Shown piece by piece: positions 16,198 through 24,592 of a stretch of DNA of 52,476 nucleotides. The notes below the pieces were generated by a model. It saw nothing but the letters and a program-made list of their open reading frames with translations. It made no database searches and was not told the origin of the DNA. The first letter of the stretch is position 1, and each line of letters starts with the position of its first letter. Both the position numbers and the translations under genes were made by a program. The stretch is taken from NCBI GenBank assembly GCA_022827225.1, contig JAJDTJ010000042.1, forward strand, positions 1 through 52,476, read 5' to 3'. This DNA is from Candidatus Poribacteria bacterium. Its GTDB lineage: Bacteria > Poribacteria > WGA-4E > WGA-3G.

Positions 16198-16986
16198 TTA
16201 TTCTTCCTCCTTGACGCCGTGTTTTTCTCTAATAGGATCGTAGCCTTCTGCCTCTAACATCTCTGCGAGTTCCCATCCACCGGATTCAACGATCCTCCCA
16301 TCAAGTAGGATATGTATGAATTGGGGACGGATATATTCCAATAAACGTGGATAGTGTGTGATAATCAGCACACCTAAATTGGGTCCGACCAACCGACTGA
16401 CGCTATCCCCGACGATTCGGACGGCATCGATATCGAGTCCGGAATCGGTTTCATCAAGAATCGCGATTTTCGGTTCAAGCATTGCGAGTTGTAGGATTTC
16501 GGCGCGCTTCTTTTCGCCGCCGGAGAACCCGTCGTTGAGGTATCGCCTTGCGAAGGAGTCATCAACGCCGAGTTGTTGCATCTTTTCGCGAAGTTCACGT
16601 CGGAATTCGCGCATCGGGATAAGTCTGTCTTTCTCGTCGCCGTTGGTTTCTTTGCCGCGCACTGCGCTGACAGCGAGCCGTAAGAAGTTCGCCAAGCTAA
16701 CGCCTGGTATCGCCGTTGGATACTGGAAGGCGAGGAAAAGTCCGAGTTTGGCGCGCTCGTTTGGTTCTAATTCTAAGACATCAACACCATCGAAAATCAC
16801 CTCACCTGCGTCAATCTCGTAGAGTGGATGCCCCATCAAACCGTTAGCGAGGCTACTTTTGCCAGAGCCGTTTGGTCCCATAAGTGCGTGAACTTCACCC
16901 GGTTGGACAGTTAAACTTAATCCTTTGATAATTGGTTTCTGTTGCACACTGATGTGCAAGTCTTTAATTGTCAACTCGTTGCTCAT
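16198..16986 (-). CDS. sufC: SufC, ABC-type ATPase of Fe-S assembly
   Basis: This 262-residue soluble ABC ATPase has Walker [10 protein letters not shown] (residues 37-45), the SufC-type signature FSGGEKKR (154-161), Walker [13 protein letters not shown] (174-185) and the switch histidine in ITHY. The SufC hallmark of the unusual Gly-Glu-Lys-Lys after the Ser-Gly pair is present. SufC provides ATP-driven movement in the SufBC2D scaffold. It is the first gene of the leftward cluster; no clear promoter was found upstream. The stop sits one base before the sufB ATG. Confidence 0.97.
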   Translation of the reverse strand: MSNELTIKDLHISVQQKPIIKGLSLTVQPGEVHALMGPNGSGKSSLANGLMGHPLYEIDAGEVIFDGVDVLELEPNERAKLGLFLAFQYPTAIPGVSLANFLRLAVSAVRGKETNGDEKDRLIPMREFRRELREKMQQLGVDDSFARRYLNDGFSGGEKKRAEILQLAMLEPKIAILDETDSGLDIDAVRIVGDSVSRLVGPNLGVLIITHYPRLLEYIRPQFIHILLDGRIVESGGWELAEMLEAEGYDPIREKHGVKEEE

Positions 16987-17082
16987 TTTTTAATTTCGGA
17001 CTCCTTGAGATTATGGTAAATTTAGAACATTTTTTAGTCTTTGTTGTTTGCGAATGCATTTCATTCTTTTTCTTACGGGGAT

Positions 17083-17463
17083 TCAATTTTCCATCACATG
17101 CGTGGATGCCTTTTGCCCTTTTAACACATTGGTGTACTCGTCAAGATTGCGATCTTCCAATCTCATCGGTTGGATTGAGAGTTGATAGCCAAGTGCCTTA
17201 AGAACGATTCCGAATGCCTCAATCAAAGGCGTATCCTCGTTGGAGACCACTTTTGAGAAGACCTGCGGGTCCATATTTACCCGCTTTGCAAGTTCAACAA
17301 TTCCGCCTTGCGCTTCAACAACAGTCAGGAGCGATCTTTGAACCACAGCCGGACTCTTGTAGATTTGGTAGTCTTCAAGAATTGCTTGTAGATAAGCAAT
17401 GGCACTTTTGCGATCAGCAAGCTGCTCAATAAGACATTCACGCCAGGTTCTCATTTTCCTCAT
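17083..17463 (-). CDS. HigA-like antitoxin of a RelE/HigB-type pair
   Basis: This 126-residue protein has an N-terminal region (WRECLIEQLADRKSAIAYLQAILEDY) and a Xre-like helix-turn-helix (GIVELAKRVNMDPQVFSKVVSNED, then GIVLKALGYQLSIQP), as in addiction-module antidote proteins that follow a HigB/Gp49-like toxin. It overlaps the toxin gene by 4 bases (ATGA), standard for such pairs. The toxin precedes the antitoxin, which is the HigBA order. The C-terminal 25 residues are basic and polar with no recognised domain. Confidence 0.8.
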   Translation of the reverse strand: MRKMRTWRECLIEQLADRKSAIAYLQAILEDYQIYKSPAVVQRSLLTVVEAQGGIVELAKRVNMDPQVFSKVVSNEDTPLIEAFGIVLKALGYQLSIQPMRLEDRNLDEYTNVLKGQKASTHVMEN

Positions 17464-17798
17464 AGGTGTCCCCTTTTATATTCCGACCAATAAGTTTTCG
17501 CTCGTCTTATATCTCGTCTTTGGGAAGACTTATCCCCACCGCAAAGCAAAAGAATGATTGTGTTACCTATTTGACCAAAGTAAATTCGGTAACCTGCGCC
17601 GAAGTGCATCCGTAATTCAAAAACACCATCACCAACAGACCGGCAATCTCCCAAATTACCATCTTCAAGACGTTCGAGATGTGCCCGTATTCGAGCTTGT
17701 ATTTCTGTATCCCGAATTGTGCCCAACCATTCGTTGAAAGGTTCCCGTCCGCTTGCGGTTTGGTATACTTGTATTTCTCGCGGATGTATTTCAGGCAT
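17460..17798 (-). CDS. HigB/RelE-type toxin (addiction-module killer protein)
   Basis: This 112-residue protein is a RelE/ParE-superfamily toxin of the HigB / phage-Gp49-like subgroup. It has EIQVYQTASGREPFNEWLGTI at the N-terminus, LGDCRSVGDGVFELRMHFGAGYRIYFGQ in the middle, and LLLCGGDKSSQRRDIRRAKTYWSEYK at the end, with the conserved Arg and Lys of the family. Such toxins are usually ribosome-dependent mRNA nucleases. Its partner antitoxin overlaps its end. It sits immediately downstream of moaA. Confidence 0.82.
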   Translation of the reverse strand: MPEIHPREIQVYQTASGREPFNEWLGTIRDTEIQARIRAHLERLEDGNLGDCRSVGDGVFELRMHFGAGYRIYFGQIGNTIILLLCGGDKSSQRRDIRRAKTYWSEYKRGHL

Positions 17799-17813
17799 TT
17801 TTAATTTCAGTAT

Positions 17814-18809
17814 TTATCCGCCGATTCTTGACATATTCCGCTCCGGTTTTACGAAATCTGATGCATTAATTTTGTGCCCTGCCTCTTTTTGCGCAACTGC
17901 ATCAAGAATCAACGCTTCGATCTTTTCATCTGGTACGCCTTCACGTAGGGGAATGAGCAGGTCTGTCTCTGTTAATGAAAAAAGGCAGGTCCGAAACTTT
18001 CCGTCGGCGGTCAGGCGGACGCGATTGCAGTTTTCACAGAACGGTTCACTCACAGAAGGGATGATGCCGACCTCATTCCCGTTGTCTGAGAAACGATAAC
18101 GTTTCGCAGTGTCACTCTTCGCTTCGCCGTTCTGAGTAATCGGTGTGAGTGGATAGAGCGCGTTAATTTTTTCGATGATCTCCTTGCCAGGAATGTACAT
18201 GTTGCGTCCCCAGACATCATCGGCGTCGAGTGGCATAAATTCGATGAATCGGAGTTGATAGTTATTTTTGCGTGCGAAGGTCGCCAGATCGACGATTTCG
18301 TCATCGGTGAAGCCCCGCATTGCGACAGCGTTGACTTTAATCGGATTAAAACCGCATTCTTGTGCGGTTCTCAAACCTTTAAGCACCCGAGAGAGTACCT
18401 TCCGTCGGGTCATCTGCTCGAACTTCTCTTCGTTAAGCGTATCCAAACTGACGTTAATCCGGCGAAGTCCAGCATCGTAGAGTGCTTGCGCTTGGGTAAC
18501 GAGCCCGATGCCGTTGGTTGTCAAGCTAATGTCTTTGAGTCCTTCTAACTCGGTCAATCGTTCTATGAGTGTAGGGACACCCGGACGGACAAGCGGTTCG
18601 CCACCGGTAATTCGGACTTTATTAACACCCAACCCGACGAAAATACGCGCGAGATGCAAAATCTCGTCAAAAGTCATGAGTGCCGAATCTGGCATGAAAG
18701 TCATGTCTTCCGGCATACAGTAAATGCATCGGAAGTTGCAGACATCTGTAACCGAGATTCTAAGATTGGTATGGATCCGCCCGAAGCGGTCGAGCATCTG
18801 TTGTGTCAT
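17814..18809 (-). CDS. moaA: GTP 3',8-cyclase MoaA (molybdenum cofactor)
   Basis: This 331-residue radical-SAM enzyme makes the first step of molybdopterin synthesis. The N-terminal radical-SAM cluster is Cys24-X3-Cys28-X2-Cys31 (TDVCNFRCIYCMPE). The C-terminal second cluster is seen as CENCNRVRLTADGKFRTC. GGEPLVRP and ITGG follow the family order. MoaA proteins normally end in a GG tail; here the last residues are RIGG, as expected. No other moa gene is in the window. The toxin-antitoxin pair follows. Confidence 0.95.
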   Translation of the reverse strand: MTQQMLDRFGRIHTNLRISVTDVCNFRCIYCMPEDMTFMPDSALMTFDEILHLARIFVGLGVNKVRITGGEPLVRPGVPTLIERLTELEGLKDISLTTNGIGLVTQAQALYDAGLRRINVSLDTLNEEKFEQMTRRKVLSRVLKGLRTAQECGFNPIKVNAVAMRGFTDDEIVDLATFARKNNYQLRFIEFMPLDADDVWGRNMYIPGKEIIEKINALYPLTPITQNGEAKSDTAKRYRFSDNGNEVGIIPSVSEPFCENCNRVRLTADGKFRTCLFSLTETDLLIPLREGVPDEKIEALILDAVAQKEAGHKINASDFVKPERNMSRIGG

Positions 18810-18953
18810 TTTAATAATTCAGATAGCCTCAAAATTTATTAATAGTATATCATATTCTTAACCTTTTTGCAAGTTTTTTTATAGTAAATGCTATAAAAAA
18901 TATTTTGGGTAGATAGGGCGGAATTTAACCTCAACGCTGCCCGAGACTTTTTG

Positions 18954-18982
18954 TTGACACGTTTGTAACTTTCGTGTATAAT
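18954..18982 (+). promoter_or_regulatory. Perfect sigma70 promoter upstream of unknown gene
   Basis: TTGACA (18954-18959), a 17-base spacer and TATAAT (18977-18982) match the consensus exactly. Transcription would start near 18989, about 39 bases before the next start codon. Confidence 0.85.
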
Positions 18983-19027
18983 ATGTTTATACTTCTGTAA
19001 ACTGGCTGTAAACTGGAGGAAAAATTG

Positions 19028-19396
19028 ATGAAAGAAAAAGTGTTCCAAGTCGGTGGTATTGAACTCCACGTCGACGAACGTAATTTTGGGGCAGACGGTG
19101 GGCCTTCTGTGCGTGTTTACGGTGAAGCGGACGGTAAAGATATTCAACTCCTCCGTTTCGACTGTTTCCGCAAGGATCCACACTATCACTATGATCCCTC
19201 TGGGGAGAACGATCAGCGGCATCTCGATAAAGCGAGTGTGCCGGATTCAATCGCGTGGACGATTGAACAGTTAGGACAAAACCTCGTGGAGATGATTCAG
19301 ACAGCAGGCTATGGCAGCGTCGCCGAGAATGTTGATCAGGCAGCAGTTGCGCAAGTCCTGCCTGAAGTAGAATCTTTGATGCGAGGCGAGAATTAA
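19028..19396 (+). CDS. Unknown conserved-looking protein (122 aa)
   Basis: I do not recognise this family with certainty. It is a 122-residue soluble protein, acidic, with GIELHVDERNF at the start, a motif rich in His/Asp/Tyr (KDPHYHYDPSGENDQRHLDK) that could bind metal, and a helical C-terminus (DSIAWTIEQLGQNLVEMI, then VEN-like acidic end). The ATG is chosen behind GGAGG at 19014-19018. Given a perfect promoter just upstream, it should be strongly expressed. It is followed by a secreted carbohydrate-binding protein. Confidence 0.6.
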   Translation: MKEKVFQVGGIELHVDERNFGADGGPSVRVYGEADGKDIQLLRFDCFRKDPHYHYDPSGENDQRHLDKASVPDSIAWTIEQLGQNLVEMIQTAGYGSVAENVDQAAVAQVLPEVESLMRGEN

Positions 19397-19436
19397 TTTT
19401 AAGGATATATTTTAGTGCACAAACGGAGGAATTAAC

Positions 19437-20102
19437 GTGACGAGATCTATTATTATCAGTGCGATGTTATTTACGATGCTTGTTGGTTTGAGTGCCTTTG
19501 CAGGCACACCACAGGACTGGGGAAAATGGAATGAAGGGGAACTCCTCCTTGAAAACCATAGTTTTGAAGAAGATATAGAAGGTTGGGAATTAGAAGATGG
19601 TGCCTGCTGTGACCGTGGTGGGCTCTATACAATGGAAATTGACAAGAGCAACCCACAGCACGGAAAACAGTCTCTGAAAATCGTTGGTCATAAGGCAACA
19701 GGTACTGCATGGCATGCCAAGGTTAAGCAGCGGGATGTCTCAATGAAGTCAGGTGAAACGTATACAGTGATCTTTTGGGCGCGTTCTGAAAAGCCACGCG
19801 AGGTGACGCTGAGCATCCAAATGCAACACGACCCTTGGACCTTCTATCAAGGCGGTGCCATCAATCTATTGGGAGATGAGTGGATGGAATACCATATCAC
19901 CTTCCAATCGGGTGCTGATGTTGAAAGAGACATGTGGGTCGGCTTGTCAGTCGCGCAATCGGATGTCGATTTCTGGATTGATAACTTCCGTTATTTTGAA
20001 GGCGAACCCGAGGACGATCTGAACCGTGAAGCACCGTTCCCTGTTGACCCGAAAGAGAAGTTAGCGACGCAGTGGGGTGAATTAAAATCGGAACGGTTCT
20101 AA
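19437..20102 (+). CDS. Secreted carbohydrate-binding-domain protein (CBM4/9-like)
   Basis: This 221-residue protein has a Sec signal peptide (MTRSIIISAMLFTMLVGLSAFA) and one beta-sandwich domain of the CBM4/9 kind. The domain has NHSFEEDIEGWELED, then GKQSLKIVGHKA, VSMKSGETYTVIFWARSEKP, MQHDPWTFYQGG, and a closing VDFWIDNFRYFEGE, which is the family order. Such domains bind polysaccharides, consistent with a host or particle surface. The start is GTG behind CGGAGG. It ends directly before a strong terminator. Confidence 0.82.
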   Translation: MTRSIIISAMLFTMLVGLSAFAGTPQDWGKWNEGELLLENHSFEEDIEGWELEDGACCDRGGLYTMEIDKSNPQHGKQSLKIVGHKATGTAWHAKVKQRDVSMKSGETYTVIFWARSEKPREVTLSIQMQHDPWTFYQGGAINLLGDEWMEYHITFQSGADVERDMWVGLSVAQSDVDFWIDNFRYFEGEPEDDLNREAPFPVDPKEKLATQWGELKSERF

Positions 20103-20125
20103 AACGTTTGATTTGATTTTGTAAG

Positions 20126-20151
20126 GCGCGGTCTGTTGACCGCGCTTTTTT
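20126..20151 (+). terminator. Rho-independent terminator
   Basis: GCGCGGTC, TGTT loop, GACCGCGC (20126-20145), then a run of six T. It ends the transcript of the carbohydrate-binding protein and can also limit the opposite MFS gene, which begins just beyond. Confidence 0.9.
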
Positions 20152-21394
20152 ATTTATTTTTTACGGATACGGGACGCTCTTCTAATTTACCGCGGTATGC
20201 AAGTAGGATTGCAACGGCGATGCATGTGCCAACAATACCGACCGGCGAGAAGTTACCTACTGAATCTACTAACAATCCAAGCAGCGGTGCGAGGATGATA
20301 GTTGCGAGCGATTTCGATTGGGCTTCAACAGATAGGATTGTCGCGCTCATCTCTGGTGTGGATTGTGCGTTGAAACGGCTAATCAATCCGGGTCGCCAGA
20401 GGTTCTGGAGCATTGCCAGGGCAACAAAAAGCAGAATTATGGCTGGGTACCACTTGAACCAGAGTGCCGGAATCAATAAGGCGAAGAGTGCCAGATCTAT
20501 CCACCACATGAAGCGTGCAGCCCCTTCGTCGCCTCCCCGCCAATCCGAGATTCGGTGGGAATTCCGAGAGGCGAAAGACGATAGGAAATAGAGGATAAAG
20601 TAGACCCCGGCGACAAGTACGGCTGTCCGTTTCGATTCATCTAATGCTAAAAGTAACGGGAGGGCGAGTGCGGTCTGTTTGAGTATCGGTTGGAGAAAGT
20701 CTTTGCTGGCTTTATACATGCCTTCAAAACCCATGCCTTCAAAAACGAGACGGCGGAGCGGTCGGAATTGCACGGACTGTTTCAAGGTACTGCCAAGCAT
20801 GCGTGAAACCGCTTTCAGGGAAAACTCGCTCTGTTTATCACCATCTAAGTGTGCCGGATAGCTGAGGAAGTTGATGATATTCATTGCATAAGGGATAATC
20901 GTGAACCAGAAGATGTCTGAAAAATTGCCTCGGTAAAAGACCAGCGCACCGGCGATGAGACTTGAGATAGCGGATCCCATCTGTGACCAGGATCGGGTGA
21001 AACCGTATACTTTTGTTTTTTCGTCTGATCGTCCCTGAAGGCGGAGCCAATCAAAGATCATTGCCTTGTGGGTGCCGCTGCGGAATGCGTCGCCTAATCC
21101 AAAAAAAAACATGGCGGCGAAAAGTAGAAACAGCGAGGTACTCTCCGCGAATATTGCGAAAGAGACGATATAGGCACAGAACGAAAAAATCATGGCACGT
21201 CGTCTGCCATAGAGGTCGGCGATCGCGCCGGAGGGAATTTCAAATAGGTTGGTGCATACCTCGCGAAATCCGATCAGGATGCCGATTTCAAAATAGGACA
21301 AGCCTTTTTCAAGAAACACCAGATACAGAAACTGATCGTAATAGCGTTGGTTCTTCAGGAACCCATAGAGCGAAAAGCGAAATAGCATCGGCAT
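20150..21394 (-). CDS. MFS transporter
   Basis: This 414-residue membrane protein has about 12 hydrophobic segments in two halves, a central cytoplasmic loop, and the MFS-type loop motif in PSGAIADLYGRRRAMIF after the second segment. Family A-motif GxLaDrxGRR is seen as GAIADLYGRR. The substrate is unknown. The stop lies near the terminator of the opposing gene. The upstream region to 21604 has no gene; I see nothing regulatory there. Confidence 0.87.
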   Translation of the reverse strand: MPMLFRFSLYGFLKNQRYYDQFLYLVFLEKGLSYFEIGILIGFREVCTNLFEIPSGAIADLYGRRRAMIFSFCAYIVSFAIFAESTSLFLLFAAMFFFGLGDAFRSGTHKAMIFDWLRLQGRSDEKTKVYGFTRSWSQMGSAISSLIAGALVFYRGNFSDIFWFTIIPYAMNIINFLSYPAHLDGDKQSEFSLKAVSRMLGSTLKQSVQFRPLRRLVFEGMGFEGMYKASKDFLQPILKQTALALPLLLALDESKRTAVLVAGVYFILYFLSSFASRNSHRISDWRGGDEGAARFMWWIDLALFALLIPALWFKWYPAIILLFVALAMLQNLWRPGLISRFNAQSTPEMSATILSVEAQSKSLATIILAPLLGLLVDSVGNFSPVGIVGTCIAVAILLAYRGKLEERPVSVKNK

Positions 21395-21604
21395 GCTCCT
21401 GCCTTAGTAAATCAAGGGTGCGATTTAGGGGACGTTTGCACCGCAATTGGGGCGCGAATAGAAGTCATAGCACCTACTTGCGTAAGATAATAACATATTT
21501 AGAAAAAGTGTCAAGGAAATTGATCGGAAATCAGAAATGTTTGGGTGGTATCGCGTCAGGTGTGCGTGTGCCGTCCTGATGCGATCGAGGTATTGATTGG
21601 AAGA

Positions 21605-22624
21605 TTAAACCTGTAAACTGGCGACTAATTCTTCTTGATATGCGAAGATTGCAGGGGTGCCGCCTGTGTGGAGGAAGATAACGGTATCGTCGCGTCCGAG
21701 TCTACCTTGTTGAATGTGGTCAATGAGGCAGGCCATCGCCTTAGCAGTGTAGACGGGATCGAGAAAAATTCCTTCTGTTTTAACAACGAGTTTGAGTGCG
21801 TCAATACATTCGGGTGTGAGATAGCCGTAAGCCTGTCCGATATAGTCATCTGTGTTCTGAATATCTGCATCGGTGACGCGGGTCTCTAATTCCAAAAGTT
21901 CGGCTGCATTGTTTGCGGCGGTTCGGAGACGATCGTGTTTATTTTCCCAACGAATTGGTGCGATACCGAAGGGTTTCATATTCAATCCGAGCGTTTTGGT
22001 GCCGAGGACGAGTCCTGCCTGTGTGCCGCCTACGGAAGCGGTGTAAATCCAATCAGCGTCGATTCCTAATTGTTGTTGTTGTTGTGCGATTTCGGCGATG
22101 CCCCATGTAAAAGCGACAGCGGCGAGTGCGGTCGAGCGCGGTGATGCGACAACATAGGGTTTCAGTCCTTGCGTCTTCAGTTTTTCTGCGAGTTCATGTT
22201 TGACGACATCTAATTCGGGTCCGAAGGGTACATCAACGATTTCGATGTCTGTGCCTGCTAGATTGTCTAACAAGAGATTTCCTTGGAGGATACTTTTGTG
22301 GTCTCGGGCGAGTCGAAGATAGCACTTAAGCCCAAGTTTACCACAAGCGGCGGCGGCTTGTCTACAGTGATTCGATTGTGAAGCTGCGCCGTGTATGATG
22401 GTGTCTGCTCCTTGTGCGACAGCGTCGCCGATAGTAAAAGTAAGTTGTCGGACTTTATTGCCGCCGAACGCCAAACCTGAGCAATCTTCGCGTTTCATAA
22501 AGATGCGGGGTCCGCGGAGTGCCTCGGAGAGGCGCGGGCACTCCTCCAAGGGTGTTGGAAAATGTCCGAGGTTCACTTGTGGCATCTGCTTGACTTTCTG
22601 AATCAAGCATTCGCTTGTTTGCAT
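21605..22624 (-). CDS. D-cysteine desulfhydrase / ACC deaminase family PLP enzyme
   Basis: This 339-residue protein is a PLP-dependent fold II enzyme of the D-cysteine desulfhydrase / 1-aminocyclopropane-1-carboxylate deaminase family. The PLP lysine lies in FGGNKVRQL near residue 57. Other marks are TPLEECPRLSEALRG, GAASQSNHCRQAAAACGKLGL and HTGGTPAIFAYQEE, which holds the conserved C-terminal phosphate-binding glycines. It includes a five-glutamine run encoded by a short triplet repeat. The start overlaps the upstream gene's end by no bases (5-base gap), so the pair is probably cotranscribed. Confidence 0.85.
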   Translation of the reverse strand: MQTSECLIQKVKQMPQVNLGHFPTPLEECPRLSEALRGPRIFMKREDCSGLAFGGNKVRQLTFTIGDAVAQGADTIIHGAASQSNHCRQAAAACGKLGLKCYLRLARDHKSILQGNLLLDNLAGTDIEIVDVPFGPELDVVKHELAEKLKTQGLKPYVVASPRSTALAAVAFTWGIAEIAQQQQQLGIDADWIYTASVGGTQAGLVLGTKTLGLNMKPFGIAPIRWENKHDRLRTAANNAAELLELETRVTDADIQNTDDYIGQAYGYLTPECIDALKLVVKTEGIFLDPVYTAKAMACLIDHIQQGRLGRDDTVIFLHTGGTPAIFAYQEELVASLQV

Positions 22625-22629
22625 TCGTG

Positions 22630-24297
22630 CTACTCCGCTTCAATAACGACAGCCATCTGGCTGACCCGTTTGCCATCCTTGGATTGTAATCCGGGGGAGA
22701 CGACCTCAACGATTGTCCCCGATTCAAATTCACAGGCGAGTGCCCCCTTGACTCTGTGATGATTAGGTGAGACTCTCGTTACGCCGATTTCAATTGGGAT
22801 GATCTCGGAATCAACGAGGTCCAAAAACCATTCGAGGCGTTCAGGTAACGCATTTCCGCTTATGCTCTTTGTAACTTCGACGAAGAGGAAATCTCGGATA
22901 AATTCGATGAGGAACTTCTTGAAGATGATTACCTCAATTTTTGAGGCGTGCTTCCTCTCCTGTTCGGTCAATTTACTGGCAAAGCGTTGCAGGTATGCGT
23001 CGCACTCACTCTGAATTTTCTCTACATCGCGTTCATTTTCGGCGAGCAGATCGGGGAACAGCGTTGGGGAGGGTGTAGACATACCGCGCGTCTGCTTGAG
23101 TGTCTGTCTGAGACGTATATCGACTTCATCAAGCGTCTGAGCGAGCGGTTCTATTTCTTCCTGCTCTTCCTGGGTAGTGCGTCCGATCTCTTTCCGCCAT
23201 GCGATCACCTCGTTCACCATGAGGTTCAGGAGCAGGATTGCGATTTCTTCTTCGCAGAGCGTTTCGGGGTCCCAGTTAGAGAGGTTGAGTCCATATCCCT
23301 CATTGTAATCCCTCTCCAATTTAGCGAGTTGGTCTTGGAATTCGTTCTGAATAGTTTCGCCTTTCTCCTGATAGTAAACTTTGCCGCGTCTACCGCCGGC
23401 GGTGAGTCCTAAGGCTTGGGCAAAATGTCCAAAAACACCCTTTTCTTTACGTTTTGATAACTTATTGGACTTGGTATTCCGTGCGTTAAGTTCCGCTGCT
23501 TCTGCTTTCCGTTGTTCCGCGAGTGCACTCAGTGGAAGTGAGGGTACTTCAATTTTAAATTCGACGTTAGTATTCAGAGTACAGGATACGGATTTGGTAG
23601 ATACGGGGGCATGTCTTTCTTCAGGTTTTTGTTTGAGAGCTGGAGACACCGATTCTGGTTGTTCTACCTGTTGTATTGCTTCGATTTCCGGTGCAGTAGA
23701 TGCGGCTTCGTCGCCGGATGTTTCTAAAGGGGTCGAAAGTGGATTCGGGGGTTCCGTTGTCGGGGTATGTTCGACTGTTTTCTCTGAATCTTGGGTCGCC
23801 TTGACTTCCGACAGGGAAGGTTCATCGGTGTTGTTGTGTACACTTAGAGGCGGCGCGGCGTTTTCGGTCGTCGTATCCTCTAAAGGTTTCAACGCCGGTG
23901 GCGTGTCAACTTCTTCTTGCGTTTCGGGTTCAAGTTTGGGTGCCGCTAGTTCAGCGGTATCTTCCGGTGTGGTTTCCGCTGTCTGTTCAGTTTTGAGTGT
24001 GTGCAATTCGTCCAATATTGTTTCTACGCGTGCGTAAACGGGTTCGGCATTATCAACAAAAAAGGTTAAACGATATGCGTCAAGAATCTCTGCTGGAAGA
24101 CGGCGCGAGACGGGCGTGCCGGTTAGTTCAAACTGCGCCCAATTGGCGAGTCCGCTCATCGAAAGTTTCTGATACATCACGCGTACTTGCCTCGTGGCAT
24201 CGGTTAAATTCCGGACACTCATAATGGTGCAATCACTATCGATGCTAAATGCTATCTCAAGATCCCGAAAGCGCCCTGTTACGCTGTTCGTAGCCAT
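22630..24297 (-). CDS. Large protein with GrpE-like C-terminal region
   Basis: This 555-residue protein has three parts. Residues 1-100 are a beta-rich N-terminal domain of unknown type. Residues 105-270 are Pro/Glu/Thr-rich and likely disordered. Residues 285-555 contain a long helical segment and a C-terminal beta domain. The end (RVKGALACEFESGTIVEVVSPGLQ...GKRVSQMAVVI) follows the GrpE head pattern (extended 'GTIxEVxxPGY...RxAxVxV'), and the preceding helices resemble the GrpE coiled coil, so it may act as a nucleotide-exchange factor for an Hsp70. GrpE resemblance is by pattern only; a normal GrpE is about 200 residues. The ATG follows AAGGAGATG. Confidence 0.5.
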   Translation of the reverse strand: MATNSVTGRFRDLEIAFSIDSDCTIMSVRNLTDATRQVRVMYQKLSMSGLANWAQFELTGTPVSRRLPAEILDAYRLTFFVDNAEPVYARVETILDELHTLKTEQTAETTPEDTAELAAPKLEPETQEEVDTPPALKPLEDTTTENAAPPLSVHNNTDEPSLSEVKATQDSEKTVEHTPTTEPPNPLSTPLETSGDEAASTAPEIEAIQQVEQPESVSPALKQKPEERHAPVSTKSVSCTLNTNVEFKIEVPSLPLSALAEQRKAEAAELNARNTKSNKLSKRKEKGVFGHFAQALGLTAGGRRGKVYYQEKGETIQNEFQDQLAKLERDYNEGYGLNLSNWDPETLCEEEIAILLLNLMVNEVIAWRKEIGRTTQEEQEEIEPLAQTLDEVDIRLRQTLKQTRGMSTPSPTLFPDLLAENERDVEKIQSECDAYLQRFASKLTEQERKHASKIEVIIFKKFLIEFIRDFLFVEVTKSISGNALPERLEWFLDLVDSEIIPIEIGVTRVSPNHHRVKGALACEFESGTIVEVVSPGLQSKDGKRVSQMAVVIEAE

Positions 24298-24425
24298 GTT
24301 ACTTTCATCTCCTTGGAAATCTCTCTATGATATCATACTTAAGAACGAAGACAGGTTTGTTAGACTATATCGGATTAACTTCTTAATTTAACGTCTCAAT
24401 GTCAATTTGCGTTACAAAATTTTAT

Positions 24426-24557
24426 CAGGACTTACGCAATTTTGACTGTAGTTTGTTCTGTTAGATGGGAATTCTCGGAAAACCCAGCGTTCTGGTAGCA
24501 CAAACTAAAAGTTTGTGGGACATTTGTGGGACAAAAGAGCATCATGCGTAAGTCCTA
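24426..24557. mobile_element. MITE copy 1
   Basis: A ~130-base non-coding element bounded by inverted ends AGGACTTACGCA / TGCGTAAGTCCT (12 bases, perfect). The flanks TTAT on both sides may be a target duplication. It shares the internal patches CTGTTAGATG, CAGCGTTCTGG and AAAAGAGCA with the copy at 33040-33164. There is no open reading frame. Confidence 0.8.
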
Positions 24558-24592
24558 TTATAACTAAAGGAGGGAAGGATGGTGGAGAGAAA

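Noticed and set aside
21013..21579. 188-codon plus-strand frame over the MFS transporter
   Set aside because: Very Arg-rich translation, antisense to membrane segments, no start context.
22067..22085. TTG triplet run in the desulfhydrase gene
   Set aside because: It encodes a five-glutamine run in a helix; a minor in-frame repeat, not a regulatory element.
23381..24037. 218-codon plus-strand frame over the GrpE-like gene
   Set aside because: Ser/Ala-rich low-complexity translation arising from the Pro/Glu/Thr linker on the other strand.
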